Positions 21,504 to 32,775 of a stretch of DNA of 64,000 bases are shown piece after piece. Under the pieces are notes generated by a model that ran no database searches, was not told the DNA's origin, and saw only the letters and a program-made list of their open reading frames with translations. How positions within the stretch are numbered: position 1 is the first letter of the stretch; every line of letters starts with the position of its first letter. The position numbers were made by a program, and so were the translations under genes. This DNA comes from Symbiodinium natans (Eukaryota > Sar > Dinophyceae > Suessiales > Symbiodiniaceae): positions 120,001 to 184,000 of the forward strand of contig CAJNDS010002556.1 of the NCBI GenBank assembly GCA_905221605.1. Reading direction: 5' to 3'.

Positions 21504-23964
21504 GATAGCAAACTGTGTCAAGCTCCTCCGCAGCAACCCATACACCTCAGCCCTACAGCCTCCGCAGGGTTCTTGCGGCTTTGCCCGGCGGCGGCACTAA
21601 ACCCTAAAGCCTAAACACGGGTGTAGGGTTTAGGGTCGAGGGTTTAGAGTTTGGGGTTTGGGGCACCGAACTCTCTGGGTCCCTACTAGTAACCAGAAAG
21701 ACCCCCGTCGGGTCTCTATCTAGGCCTAAAGCTTTTAAGGTTGACGAATGCAGGAGGCCTACACAGGGATTTGGAGTTTGGGTTCTTTGCCAGGGGGGGG
21801 GGGGGGGGGGGGGGGGGGGTAGTAAGATCTCTGAAAGTTTAAAGTCCCACACTAAAGCTCTGGGTCTAGGGTTCGGCAGGCTTTGGCAAACTAGGGTCCT
21901 AAACCCCAAATCCTAAGTCCTCAACCCCATGAAAGCCAACCCCTAAACCCCAACCCCCGAATTGCATTTTTTGAAATGGAATGGGTTATTTAGCGTTTAT
22001 TGTTAGATTCGTTACATGTGCAGCCCTCAACGCCAAGTCAGGCCCTTGGGGGCTGGATGGAACCGAGCCCTTTGACCAGACTGCTGTTAAACAGCGGCCA
22101 GAGGGAGTCCCCCCCAGAGACGGCTGACTGCCATGGGTGGGGGTAGGGGAGGCAGGGGGGTTTAGGCTGGCATTGCCGTTTCCGCCAAGAAGCCAGAAAC
22201 CCTGAACACAAAGTGGCCTGTGGCCCACTCATGGCAGATACTTAGCACAGGCGCTGAACTTCAAGGGTGGAATGGGGCGGGGGGTGGTGGTAGGGTTTAG
22301 GGCTTAGGCTTAGGGCTTAGGGCTTCGGGTTTAGGGTTTAGGGTTTAGGGCTTAGGGTGTAGCATTGGTCAGCTGAACGCAAAAGTGTGAAGACATGCCC
22401 ACCCCGAGGCCACCCAAACAATACTCATCACGAAACCAAACCGGAGCCAGCCAAAGCCAAGCCAGCCATTCAAATCTCACATATCGAACATGTTCAGAGC
22501 ACACTAAGATAAAACACTGCGAAAGCTTGGGATATGTGCGAGTCGTGAACACTTGCCGAACTTGGGGCGAGCTGTTGGCGATTTCTTGGGGGGGTCACTT
22601 GGGAACAGTGGCTGATTGGGACACAGGAAGTCGGAGATCATCTGGGGCCAGAAGGCAGCATGTCGAGCACTGCCTGGGACTACTTTGAGGGGGTGCCAAG
22701 GGTGTCCCTTGACTTTGGAGGTCACTTGGGGGCACAAGGCAAAGGATCCCCCCCCTCTCAGGTTTTGCGCAGGGGACGGTCTGGGCCGAAGGGCCCTCTC
22801 ACAGAAAACTCAGGGCGTGAAGAGTCTGCAGGTTTTGCAAGAACCCCCCCCCCCCCCACGCCGAAGTTCACTTGGCCAGAGAACGAAACTCACTAGAGCG
22901 GTCAAAGCGAGGGGTAGGGCTTCCTGTCAGCGTCAGCTCAGCAGGGCCAGCAGGGCCAGCAGGGTCAGCAGGGTGAGCAGGGCCAGCAGGGCCAGCAGGG
23001 CCAGCAGGGCGCCAGCAGGGCGCCAGCAGGGCGCCAGCAGGGCGTCAGCAGGGCGCCAGCAGGGCCAGCAGGGCCAGCAAGGCTGGGCCAGCAGGGCCAG
23101 GGCCAGCAGGGCCAGCAGGGCCAGCAGGGCAGCAGGGCCAGCAGGGCCAGCAGGGCCAGCAGGGAGCAGGGCCAGCAGGGCCAGCAGGGCCAGCAGGGCC
23201 AGCAGGGTCAGCAGGGGCGCCAGCAGGGCGCCAGCAGGGCCAGCAGGGCCAGCAGGCAGGGCCAGTGGCCAGGGCCAGGGCCAGGGCCAAAACCAGGGCC
23301 AGGGCCAGACCCAGAGACAGGGTCAGGGCCACAGGGCCAGGGTTAGGGCCAGGGCCAGGGCCAGGCAAAGGGTCAGGCCAGGGCCAGGAGGGCCAGGCAG
23401 CAGGTGGCCCAGCCCAGGGCCAGGGCCAGGGCCAGTGCCAGGGCCAGCGTCAGACCAGAGTTTAGGGTACTAATATATATATCTGACACAAGCTAGGCGA
23501 CTCTAGCTAGGCGACCCTCTCAGGAGTGTGCCTGGCAGGCTCTGCAGCCTAGCAGAGCCTGCCGTGGTCTCGCTGAGCGCTCGACTGCGCCCGCCTACCC
23601 CAATACAGATGAGAGGGGTGGCGGGCGGGTTTAGGGTTTAGGGTTTAGGGTCTAGGGTTTAGGGTTTAGGGTTCGGGTGGGGGGGGGGGGGGGTAAATGT
23701 AAACTTGTTTTCGGAAGGGTTTCGTGTGTAAAGGGTTTAGGGAGGTTTTGCGCAGAAGGGTTCTTCTGTATGAAATGCCCAATGGGGGGGGGGGGTCCCC
23801 TTTAAATTCGGGGACCCCCAAACCCCTAAACCCTAAACCCTACAGAGGTTATAAAGCCCAAACTGAAGGCGAAAGCGTTTACTGTAGGCCCCAGGAAAGC
23901 CCGAGAAACTCAGCGCCTTTCCGTTTGCATCTTCAGTGTGAAGCACTGCCCGGATTTTTATTGA
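21504..23964 (+). CDS. Spliced gene, three exons around a minisatellite
   Basis: 21504-21593 follows TTTCTTCAG and reads [20 protein letters not shown] then [10 protein letters not shown], ending at GCACTAAAC. 22024-22142 follows TGTGCAG, reads [20 protein letters not shown] and [16 protein letters not shown], and ends at GTAGGGG. 23895-23964 follows CCCCAG and reads [20 protein letters not shown] then FY and TGA. Phases agree (0, 2). The last intron would be 1.75 kb and hold the GCCAGCAGG minisatellite; exons may be missed there. No family recognised. Confidence 0.4.
22937..23460 (+). repeat. GCCAGCAGG minisatellite passing into GGGCCA hexamers
   Basis: Units of AGCAGGGCC, some with an inserted G or C, run to about 23260, followed by GGGCCA units to 23460. 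The 285-codon plus-strand ORF (Ser-Arg-Ala then Gly-Gln-Gly repeats) and the Pro-Cys-Trp minus-strand ORF are translations of this array. Confidence 0.9.
23534..23563. other. Perfect 12-bp hairpin
   Basis: GGCAGGCTCTGC and GCAGAGCCTGCC are exact inverted repeats around the loop AGCCTA. It sits in a unique, G+C-rich stretch of about 150 bases between the minisatellite and a TTTAGGG block. It could be part of a small structured RNA or a transposon end; I cannot tell. Confidence 0.5.
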
Positions 23965-24460
23965 CAAGTTTTCTCCATGCGTAGAAGCAAGGCCCGACCT
24001 AAGGTGTCTCCTCAAGGTGGGTTTAGAGTTTAGGGTTTTAGGGTTTCAGGGTTCAGGGTTCAGGGTTCAGGGTTTGGGGTTTAGGGTTGAGGGTTGAGGG
24101 TTTAGGGTTTAGGGTTTAGGGTTTAGGGGTTTAGGGGGTCTTGGGGCTTGTGGGTTTAAGGGCTTGGGGTTCAGGGGTTTAGGGCTAAGGTTTTGGGGTC
24201 GCAGGGTGCAGTGGCTTAGTGCTTCAGGGTGTATTTTGAGTTCGGGGCTTCTGTTTTCTCCCAAAATGGGGTTCCCAAACCCTAAACCCCAAACCCTAAA
24301 CCCCAAACCCTAAACCTTAAGCCCTAAACCCTAAACCCTAAACCCTAAACCCTAAACCCTAAACCCTAAACCCTAAACCCTAAACCCTAAACCCTAAACC
24401 CTAAACCCTAAACCCTAAACCCTAAACCCTAAACCCTAAACCCTAAACCCTCCCTATCAG

Positions 24461-24791
24461 GGTCCCTCCTTTCGGTTGAAGTTGAAGCCTTGGGGAACCA
24501 GAGTCGAGAGGATCAAATACCACTACAGGAACTCAGGCACGGGGAGCCCGAAAGCCCCAATCTCTGCTTTGTTTTGGGGTTTGGGGTTTAGGGTTTGGGG
24601 GGGGTAGTGTTTGGGTTTAGGGTTTGTGGGTTAGGGTTTAGGAGTTTTGGAGTTTCGTGTGTTTGGTTTATGGTTAGGTTAAAGGAAGGAAGGGAGGAGG
24701 GCCTTCCGCTAGCTCTTGGCACCCAGATACTGGGCAACAGCTTGAACATCCGCGGGGATGCGATTGGAGTCGGCCTAGGGAACTTCCCTAA
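24461..24791 (+). CDS. Two-exon gene 3' end
   Basis: 24461-24570 follows CCCTATCAG and reads GPSFRLKLKPWGTRVERIKY then HYRNSGTGSPKAPISA, ending at GTTTTGG. 24713-24791 follows CCGCTAG and, in the matching phase 2, reads SWHPDTGQQLEHPRGCDWSR then PRELP and TAA. A different frame after an acceptor at 24726 (LGNSLNIRGDAIGVGLGNF) is also open, so the second exon is less certain than the first. Confidence 0.5.
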
Positions 24792-24858
24792 GCCCTGTGA
24801 ACCCTAAACCCTAAGCTCTAAACCCTGAACCCTGAACCCTAAACCCTAAACCCGACAC

Positions 24859-24933
24859 CTCACTGGCCACAGTCCGCATCGCTTTCGGCCAGCCGAAACG
24901 ACCCGAAACAACCCTGAGTTTGCAGCCATCTTC
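24859..24933 (-). CDS. Minus-strand internal exon
   Basis: On the minus strand TTCTTTCAG/G is followed by 25 codons reading EDGCKLRVVSGRFGWPKAMR then TVASE, ending at GAG/GTGTCGG. Both splice sites fit. The plus strand is also partly open, but without so good an acceptor. It would belong to a gene on the strand opposite to its neighbours. Confidence 0.5.
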
Positions 24934-25448
24934 CTGAAAGAAGGTAACCTCAACCCTAAACCCTAAACCCCCTAAGCCCTCAACCCTGAACCGCATTATA
25001 TAATATATTCCCCATTAAGGACTGTGAGTATACGGGGGGGACGGGAGGGGGGGGGGGGGGGGGGGCTTTCGGTTTGGGCGTTTTGGAGTTTAGGCACCTA
25101 AACCCTAACCCCAAACCCTTACCCTACACCCCAAAAACCCCAGACCCTAAACTCTAAAGTTGCCTGTGGCTCAGGGCTGGGGCCCTTGTTCGCTTTTTTA
25201 GGGCTTAGGTTCCCTTCTGAACCTCTTCAAACCAAAAAGGGTACCTTTTATTCCTAGGTTACTCTTGGGTCTCGCCCTAAACCCTAAGCCCTAAACCCGT
25301 CTCATTCCTAGGACTTGAGCCGCTATAGCAGGGGCCCCCTGTGCAAAAAGTCAAGATTGCCGGGCCATTCAGGATCGTGTTGCTGTTTTTTTTGGTGTCT
25401 TGGGCTAAAACTAATCCCTAAACCCTAAACCCTAAACCTGTCTGAAAG

Positions 25449-26381
25449 CGCGTGCTTGAACTTCAAAGCTTCCCCCGGTATACCCTTCTTCGGCCGGCAC
25501 AATTCAGCGCAGAGGCTGTGTGTCCTTGGGAAGATTCCGAAAAATGGGGGTCTAGGATTTAAGGCTTAGGGTTTAGGGTTCAGGGTTTAGGGCTACGAGG
25601 GAGAAGGCCCTGATTTTCCTTCTTTTAGGGTCTAGGTTTCCTAATCAACCCCTCCAAACCAAAAGGGGCAACCTGTTCATTCTTGGGTTTAGGGCTGTAC
25701 CCTTTGGTAAGGTTCATGCAATAAGGGTCACAGTAATGATTAGAGTATTTTGGTGGTATATTTGGGGAGTAGAATGCGGATAAGAGCATGTCCATACTGA
25801 GGTACTGTACCCCAATTTTTGGACATGGGTTTTTCAGGGGGTAGAAAACGGATGAGAGTATGTTGGCGGTACACAGTAACCCTAAGGCTGCAAATACCCC
25901 AAAGTAGGTACTAGTCACGGGTTTAGGGTTTAGGGTTTAGGGTTTAGGGTTTAGGGTTTAGGGTTTAGGGTTTAGGGTTTAGGGTTTAGGGTTTAGGGTT
26001 TAGGGTTTAGGGTTTAGACCGCGATGTAGGTATTATTTGTATACTTGGAGCCCTAGGGCAATACTAAGGTACCCCTATTTTTGGAAATGCCCACGTCTCC
26101 CGAAGCTTGAATGAAGCTCTTGGTAAGACCGGAAAAGCGTTTGCTTCGGCGCTGGGGGCTGAAGGGCTTCTTCCAGTCGCACTTAAAACCAGGGTTTAGG
26201 GTTTCGGGTTTCGGGTTTGGGTTTAGGGTTTTGGGTTTAGGGTTTAGGTTCAGGCTACCTAGATCTAAACCCTAAACCCTGAACCCTGAAACCTTGAGAA
26301 ACCCTAAACCAGGTTTAGGAGTTTTAGGGTTTTGTGATCCAGAAGATCAACAGCAAACCCTTGATCCTGGACCTGAAATAA
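25449..26381 (+). CDS. Three-exon gene 3' end, stop TAA
   Basis: 25449-25549 (after CTGAAAG) reads ACLNFKASPGIPFFGRHNSA then QRLCVLGKIPKNG. 26117-26193 (after ATGAAG) reads LGKTGKAFASALGAEGLLPV then ALKTR. 26343-26381 (after GATCCAG) reads KINSKPLILDLK and stops. Phases 1 and 0 agree at the two joins. The first intron contains a perfect TTTAGGG block (25919-26016) and MITE relics; the second contains degenerate repeat. Product unknown. Confidence 0.55.
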
Positions 26382-26707
26382 ACCTCCCCTAAGCCCTTAG
26401 CCCCAAAACAAACCCAAACCCTAAACCCTGAACCCCAAACCCCAAACCCCAAACCCCCAACCCCAAACCCCAAACCCCAAACCCCAAACCCTAAACCCTA
26501 AACCTAAACCCTAAACCACCCCGAAAAACCACAAAAACCCGGAATCCCCCCCCCCCCCTCCCTTCCCCACCCCCCCTCCGGTCTCGAAAACAAAAACAAC
26601 AACAAAAATAGCATAATAGCGATAAATGATTAAAATGACAAAAACAAAGTGATGTATGTACATAGATCTAACATATACATTGCGAGCGGAACGTTGCGTT
26701 CGCCCAG

Positions 26708-26786
26708 GCATGGCACAGCTACCGGACAGCCTTTTCGTGAACGCAGCTCCGCACACCATTAGCTTCGTGGTTTCGAGGGGGAAAAA

Positions 26787-26820
<34 letters not shown>

Positions 26821-29333
26821 GAATCCTTAAACCCTGAACCTCACCCTCAACCGTCAAATCTGAAGCCCTAATCCCACGGCCCTAAACCCCTACACCGTAA
26901 CCCTAAACGCCCTAAACCCTAAACCCTAAGAGTCCTTGTCAGCTTCGGGCAGGGACTGTGCATCCAGAGGCCCCCTTATTCCCTTGTTGTTCCCCTTGCA
27001 AGCCCCTTTAAACCCCCAAAAAAAGGGGCACCTGGCACCCTTTTTATTCCTAGGTAACTCTTGGGTCACCCTAAACCCGAAACCCTAAACCCTGAACCTC
27101 AAAAGCACCTCTCAACCAGAAGCACTGTTCCGCCTGGAATTCAACCCTCAACCCTGAAACCCTAAACAACCTAGAACCCTAACACCCTGAACCCGACACC
27201 TTAAAACCCTCACCTAAAACCATAAAGCCTTAGCCCTACTTGGAGGCAACTACAACCCAACTACAACTGTCACTTATAAGCCCCCTAAGTCCCCTAAGTC
27301 CTCTAAGTAGGTTATACGTAGACTTATCTTTGTGGTGCTTTACTGTAACTTTAGATCCTTAGCCTTTTTGGGTCTTTTGGGTTTCTTAACAAGGCAGCTA
27401 AAAGTTTAGTTTTTACTACCCTCCTTAGTGCAGCCAAGTTATGATAGGGGTTACAAGTACCCATGAGCCTCCAAGCACAAAGAGTCTTAAGGAGTGGAAT
27501 CCGTGGAGCCTCGTCGGAAACGGCGGCGTGGACGGTCCGAGCCTGGGCATGGGGTTTAGGGTTGAGGGTTGAGGGTTGAGGGTTTAGGGTTTAGGGTTTA
27601 GGGTGTCTCAATGAGTGGGCGCGCTGGTGCTGAAAGCACCCAGGCGCGCGCCCCGACCAGCATAAGCCCACCCCCGCTGGCGCTCCACCCTCGCCTTAAC
27701 CTCTTCGGGTTTAGGGTTCGTTTGAACTCTGATCGTGCTTTTGTTATTTTTCTCTTTTCTACTGGTTGGGTTGAGAAGCTCGGCATCGATGCGGATCACC
27801 TACCCTGAAGTTCGCAGCCCCTTGGCGTTGCAAGGGATGATGTCCATCATTCGAGGGCTTCTGGGAGGGCCAAAAAGTCAGAGGTTTGGGACCTTCGCCC
27901 TTGGCGATGCTGCGTCCTTGTTGGGGACTTGGAAAACTCCGCCGCCACCTGCCGGCTTCGGTGCGTTTGCCCTGCTCGACGGCCCCGGGCTCACTCAGTT
28001 TAGGGTTTGGGGTTTGGGGTTTAGGGTTTAGGGTTTAGGGTTTAGGGTTTAGGGTTTAGGCGACTTAGTAAGTTACAGGGGGAGGGGGTGTAGGACATTT
28101 GTGTTTTCGGGCCCTAGGACATTACGGCCTTCGGGCTGTAGTGGCGTTTGTTCATAGGAACCGCCCTAAGCACCAAACCCCATTTCTTAAAGCCTAAATA
28201 CCAAACCCTAAACTCTAAACCCTAAACCCTAAAGCCTCAACCCTACACCCGAAGCCCTAAACCCTAAACCCGAAACCCGAAACCCGAAAGCCTAAGCTGC
28301 ATGTTCCGGGCTTCGCAGCTGCTGAAAACTTGTCAACTTCCTGGGGGTTAGAGTCTAAAGCTTCGGGGGGGCTTCAGGTTTCATACCTAAGGGTTTAGGG
28401 TTTAGGGTTTAGGGTTTAGGGTTTAGGGTTTAGGGTTTAGGGTTTAGGGTTTAGGGTTTAGGGTTTAGGGTTTAGGGTTTAGGGTTTCAACCCTCAACTC
28501 TAAGCCCCTAAGTTCGCTAGGCCCCCCAAAAATTTCAGGTGTCGGCCTGGGCGCCGCCTCAGCAATGGCAGTGCTGTGCACCTCGGCCGATTCTCTGCCT
28601 AAAGGCTCTAGTGTAAATCCTTTTAGGGTTTAGGGTTTAGGGTTTAGGGTTTAGGGTTTAGGGTTTAGGGTTTAGGGTTTAGGGGTTGGGGGATTCTAGT
28701 AGACTGCCCACAAAAGGTACCACCTCGGAGCCTTTGGGTGTATTTTGGGTCAGGTTCAGAGTTCAGGGTTTAGCCCACCTTGATACTCGAATCACATCTC
28801 TCCCCCCCAAAAAAACCAAAAAAAAACAAGCAAAATGTTATCACCCAACGAAGTGAGTGTCCGTACAAGTACGATTAACAAAACCTGGAGGCTACAAACC
28901 CAAAGACCTGAAACCCCCAAATCCCTACTTTACTTGTAGCTTCATAGGTAGTTACAAGTAGGGTTGTAAGTAAGGTATCGCCCTAAGATACTTATAACTC
29001 ATAACCCTACTTGCAAGTACCCAACCCTGACCCCTAAACTCCTTCACCCCAAATCCCCTAGTCCCCTAAACCTTAAACCCCTAATCCCCTAAACCCCTTA
29101 ACCACATAAACCCTAAACCCCTAAACCCCTAAACCCCTGAACCCCTAAACCCTAAACTCTAAACCCTAAACCCGAAACCCCGAATCCCCTAAACACGAAA
29201 CCCGAAACCCATGAGCCTGAAGACAACCCTGAGGTTGGCCTACTACCAACCCCCTCCTGCGCTACCAGGCAGCGCGAAGATTCCCCCAAATCTTTGGGGA
29301 ATCATCGGGTCTCCCCTCTGCCCCACCCCTAGG
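26708..29333 (+). CDS. Seven-exon gene, possible ATG start at 26710; product unknown
   Basis: Exons: 26708-26766 (after CGCCCAG; MAQLPDSLFVNAAPHTISF), 27492-27553 (EWNPWSLVGNGGVDGPSLGM), 27616-27708, 27776-28004, 28319-28346, 28539-28612 and 29223-29333. All phases can be joined, with some choice of donor. The largest exon, 27776-28004, has a good pyrimidine tract and reads TYPEVRSPLALQGMMSIIRG and GFGAFALLDGPGLTQ. The last reads LRLAYYQPPPALPGSAKIPP. The first acceptor could be a trans-splice site placing the ATG near the 5' end, though no spliced leader is visible here. The next exon in phase would be 38049-38315, across the transposon island. Confidence 0.52.
27328..27438 (+). mobile_element. 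Introner-like element copy 2, TSD TTAT
   Basis: The same 111-bp sequence as at 16714-16824, with a few substitutions, is flanked by TTAT on both sides. Here it is inserted in an older foldback element, not in an exon, so it moves independently of genes. Confidence 0.75.
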
Positions 29334-29335
29334 GT

Positions 29336-29697
29336 TTAGGGGTTAGGGGTTTAGGGGTTTAGGGGTTTAGGGGTTTAGGGGTTTAGGGGTTGAGGGGTTG
29401 AGGGGTTGAGGGGTTGAGGGGTTGAGGGGTTGAGGGGTTGAGGGGTTGAGGGGTTTAGGGGTTTAGGGGTAGGGGTTTAGGGTTTAGGGTTTAGGGGTTA
29501 GGGGTTAGGGGTTAGGGTTTTAGGGGTTTAGGGGGTTTTAGGGGTTTAGGGGTTTAGGGGTTTAGGGGTTTAGGGGTTTAGGGGTTTAGGGGTTTAGGGG
29601 TTTAGGGGTTCAGGGGTTCAGGGGTTCAGGCGTTCAGGGGTTTAGGGGTTTAGGGGTTTAGGGGTTTAGGGGTTTAGGGGTTTAGGGGTTTAGGTGT
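29336..29697 (+). repeat. 8-bp TTTAGGGG variant array
   Basis: TTTAGGGG repeats for about 360 bases with local sub-blocks of TTGAGGGG and TTCAGGGG, each itself homogenised. It marks the end of repeat-rich DNA before the TTTAGGG-free island. Confidence 0.9.
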
Positions 29698-29968
29698 CAT
29701 AGTTCAATCCGCGGGAAGGGGGACCTTGAGGGAGCTAGCAGGGGCCTGTGAAAAAGAGTCCAGACTTTTTCTATCTTACCTCGCCAACAGTAGATATTGA
29801 AATGTATATACAACAAATGGTTTAGGGTTTAGGGTTTAGGGCTATTTATATATAGACATATACATATACACATAAATATAAATATAATTATAAATATAAA
29901 AAATGCAAAAATATATATATATATGTACGAGAAACCTTCCTGTATTATGTGACCATGCGTCTTTTCTG
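29698..29968. other. A+T-rich junction, no gene seen
   Basis: Unique sequence, then the last three TTTAGGG units (29820-29841) and A+T-rich TATA/ATAT sequence. I see no exon. It forms the left border of an 8-kb stretch with no telomere-like repeat. Confidence 0.5.
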
Positions 29969-30890
29969 AATATTCAAACGGGGTTCGAATAGTTTGAATG
30001 GTTTGGGGGCCCGGCCTGGGGCCCCCAAACTATTCGAACTATTCGAAGTATTCGAAACTATTCGAACTATTCGAACCAGAGGGGTTCGAATAGTTCGAAT
30101 AGTTTGGGGGGCCGTCTTGGTGCCCCAAACTATTCGAACTATTCGAACTATTCGAACCAGGGGGGTTCGAATAGTTCGAATAATTTCGAATATCGTTCGA
30201 ATAGTTTGGGGGGTGCCCGGGGAGACCAGTCTGGAGGGGGGGGGGGGGGTCGAATAGTTTGGGGGCCCGGCCTGGGGCCCCCAAACTATTCGAACTATTC
30301 GATGTATTCGAAACTATTCGAACTATTCGAACCAGAGGGGTTCGAATAGTTCGAATAGTTTGGGGGGCCGGCCTGGTGCCCCAAACTATTCGAACTATTC
30401 GAACTATTCGAACCAGGGGGGTTCGAATAGTTCGAATAGTTTGGGGGCGAGGGCTGGTGCCCCAAACTATTAACTATTCGAACTATTCGAACCAGGGGGG
30501 TTCGAATAGTTCGAATACTTTCGAATAGTGAATAGTTTGGGGGGTGCCGGGGGAGACCAGTCTGGAGGGGGGGGGTTCGAATAGTTTGGGGGCCCGGCCT
30601 GGAGCCCCCAAACTATTCGAACTATTCGAAGTATTCGAAACTATTCGAACTATTCGAACCAGAGGGGTTCGAATAGTTCGAATAGTTTGGGGGGCCGGCC
30701 TGGTGCCCCAAACTATTCGCACTATTCGAACTATTCGAACCAGGGGGGTTCGAATAGTTCGAATAGTTTGGGGGCGAGGGCTGGTGCCCCAAACTATTCG
30801 AACTATTCGAACTATTCGAACCAGGGGGGTTCGAATAGTTCGAATAATTTCGAATAGTTCGAATAGTTTGGGGGGGGGGGTGCCCGGGGA
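29969..30890. repeat. TTCGAATAGT palindromic satellite
   Basis: Clusters of TTCGAATAG face clusters of CTATTCGAA across short spacers (GGGGCACCAGG or GGGGCCCC type), giving long foldbacks of about 100-130 bp, repeated many times. Shorter copies recur at 31750-31960, 32125-32290 and 32490-32640. The ORFs rich in Ile-Arg-Thr or Asn-Tyr-Ser are its translations. Confidence 0.9.
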
Positions 30891-30939
30891 GACGAGTCTG
30901 GAAAGGAGGGCTCGTGCTCGTAGAGAAGGCGCGGGCTGG

Positions 30940-32490
30940 GGCCCGGGCTCGTAATTTAGTATTGGGGGGAAGCCCGGGCTCGTAATTTAGTATTGGGGGG
31001 AGGCCGGGCTCGTAATTTAGTATTGGAGGGGGCCCGGGCTCGGAATTGAGGAATGGGGGGAGGGCCCGGGCTCGTTTTGGTATTGGGGGGAGGTGCCCGC
31101 ACCGCCCGTGCCCGCCCCCACCGCCCCCCGCCGCCCCCACCGCCCACGCCACGTTTGAGGGCCTTCCGCTGCCACGTTTCAGGGCCCCAGCGAGCCTCCT
31201 CCCCCTGCCACGTTTCAGGGCCACTGGCTACCTTCTTTCAGATGTTTGTAAGGGGCTCCAGCGCATGCCCGCCCCCACCGCCCCCACCGCCCCCACCGCC
31301 CACACCGCCCACCGCCCCCCCTTCCCCGCCACGTTTGAGGGCCGTCCCCTTGCCACGTTTCAGGGCCCCAGCGAGCCTCCTCGCCACGTTTCAGGGCCAC
31401 TGGCGACCTTTTTTGCGATGTTTGTAACGGGCTCCAGCGCATGCCCGCCCCACCGCCCACACCGCCCACCGCCCCCCCTTCCCCGCCACGTTTGAGGGCC
31501 TTCCCCTGCCCGTTTCAGGGCCCCAGCGAGCCCATTCCCCAGCCCCCACCTCCCCCTGCCACGTTTCGGGGCCACTGGCTACCTTCTTTGAGAGGGGGGA
31601 GGCCCGGGCTCGTAATTTGGTATTGGGGGGAGGCCCGAACTCGTAATTTTATAGGGGGAGGCCCGGGCTCGGAATTTAGTATTGGGGGCAGGTCCCGGCT
31701 CGTAATTTAGTATTGGGGGGAGGCCCGGGCCTCGTAATTTAGTATTGGGGGTGTTCGAATAGTTTGGCTGGTTTGGGGGGCCAGCCTGGGGCCCCCAAAC
31801 TATTCGAACTATTCGAAACTATTCCAACTATTCGAACCAGAGGGGTTCGAATAGTTCGAATAGTTTGGGGTCCCGGCCTGGTGCCCCAAACTATTCGAAC
31901 TATTCGAACCAAAGGGGTTCGAATAGTTTGAATAATTTCGAATAGTTCGAATAGTTTGGGGGGGGGGGGGGGGGGGGGTGCCGGGGGGGAAGGCTCGTAA
32001 TTTAGTATTGGGGAAGGCCCGGGCTCGTAATTTAGTATTGGGGGAAGGCCCGGGCTCGTTTTTTAGGGGGAAGGCCCGGGCTCGTAATTTTTAGTATTGG
32101 AAGCCCGGGCCTCGTAATGTAGTATTGGGGGGGTTCGAATAATTTGAATGGTTTGGGGGTCCGGCCTGGGCCCCCCAAACTATTCGAACTATTCGCGCTG
32201 TCCGAAACTATTCGAACTATTCGAACCAAAGGGGTTCGAATAGTTTGAATAATTTCGAATAGTTCGAATAGTTCGAATAGTTTGGGGGGGGGGGGGGGGC
32301 GGGGGGAAGGCCCGGGCCCGTAATTTAGTTTTGGGGAAGGCCCGGGCTCGTAATTTAGTATTGGGGGGAGGCCCGGGCTCGTAATTTAATATTGGGGGGA
32401 GGCCCGGGCTCGTAATTTAGTATTGGGGGCAGGCCCCGGCTCGTAATTTAGTATTGGGGGGAAGCCCGGGCCTCGTAATTTAGTATTGGG
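30940..32490. repeat. Interleaved GGCCCGGGCTCGTAATTTAG and CCACGTTT repeats
   Basis: Units of about 31 bases (GGCCCGGGCTCGTAATTTAG then TATTGGGGGGA) occur in four groups, near 30940-31080, 31590-31750, 31985-32125 and 32300-32490. Between them, at 31140-31580, lie CCACGTTTCAGGGCC and CCACCGCCC units. No frame here looks like a gene. Confidence 0.85.
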
Positions 32491-32775
32491 GGGGTTCGAA
32501 TAGTTTGAATGGTTTGGGGTCCCAGCCTGGGCCCCCCAAACTATTCGAACTATTCGCGCTGTCCGAAACTATTCGAACTATTCGAACCAGAGGGGTTCGA
32601 ATAGTTCGAATAGTTTGGGGTCCCGGCCTGGTGCCCCAAAATGGACGGACTGCATAGCTCGCCACCGGCCAGGTCATGTCTCTCTTCATTTCGACGGTGT
32701 CAGGGTTGGTAGGTTTTCGTAAGAGGTGGAAATGAGCAACATCTGCCAAGAGGCCAGGAAAAGACTGGCTTCGAG

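Noticed and set aside
22616-23473. 285-codon plus-strand ORF
   Set aside because: Most of it translates the GCCAGCAGG and GGGCCA arrays into Ser-Arg-Ala and Gly-Gln repeats. No complexity outside the array supports a gene.
30622-31224. 200-codon minus-strand ORF
   Set aside because: Low-complexity Pro/Arg and Asn-Tyr-Ser translation of the satellites.
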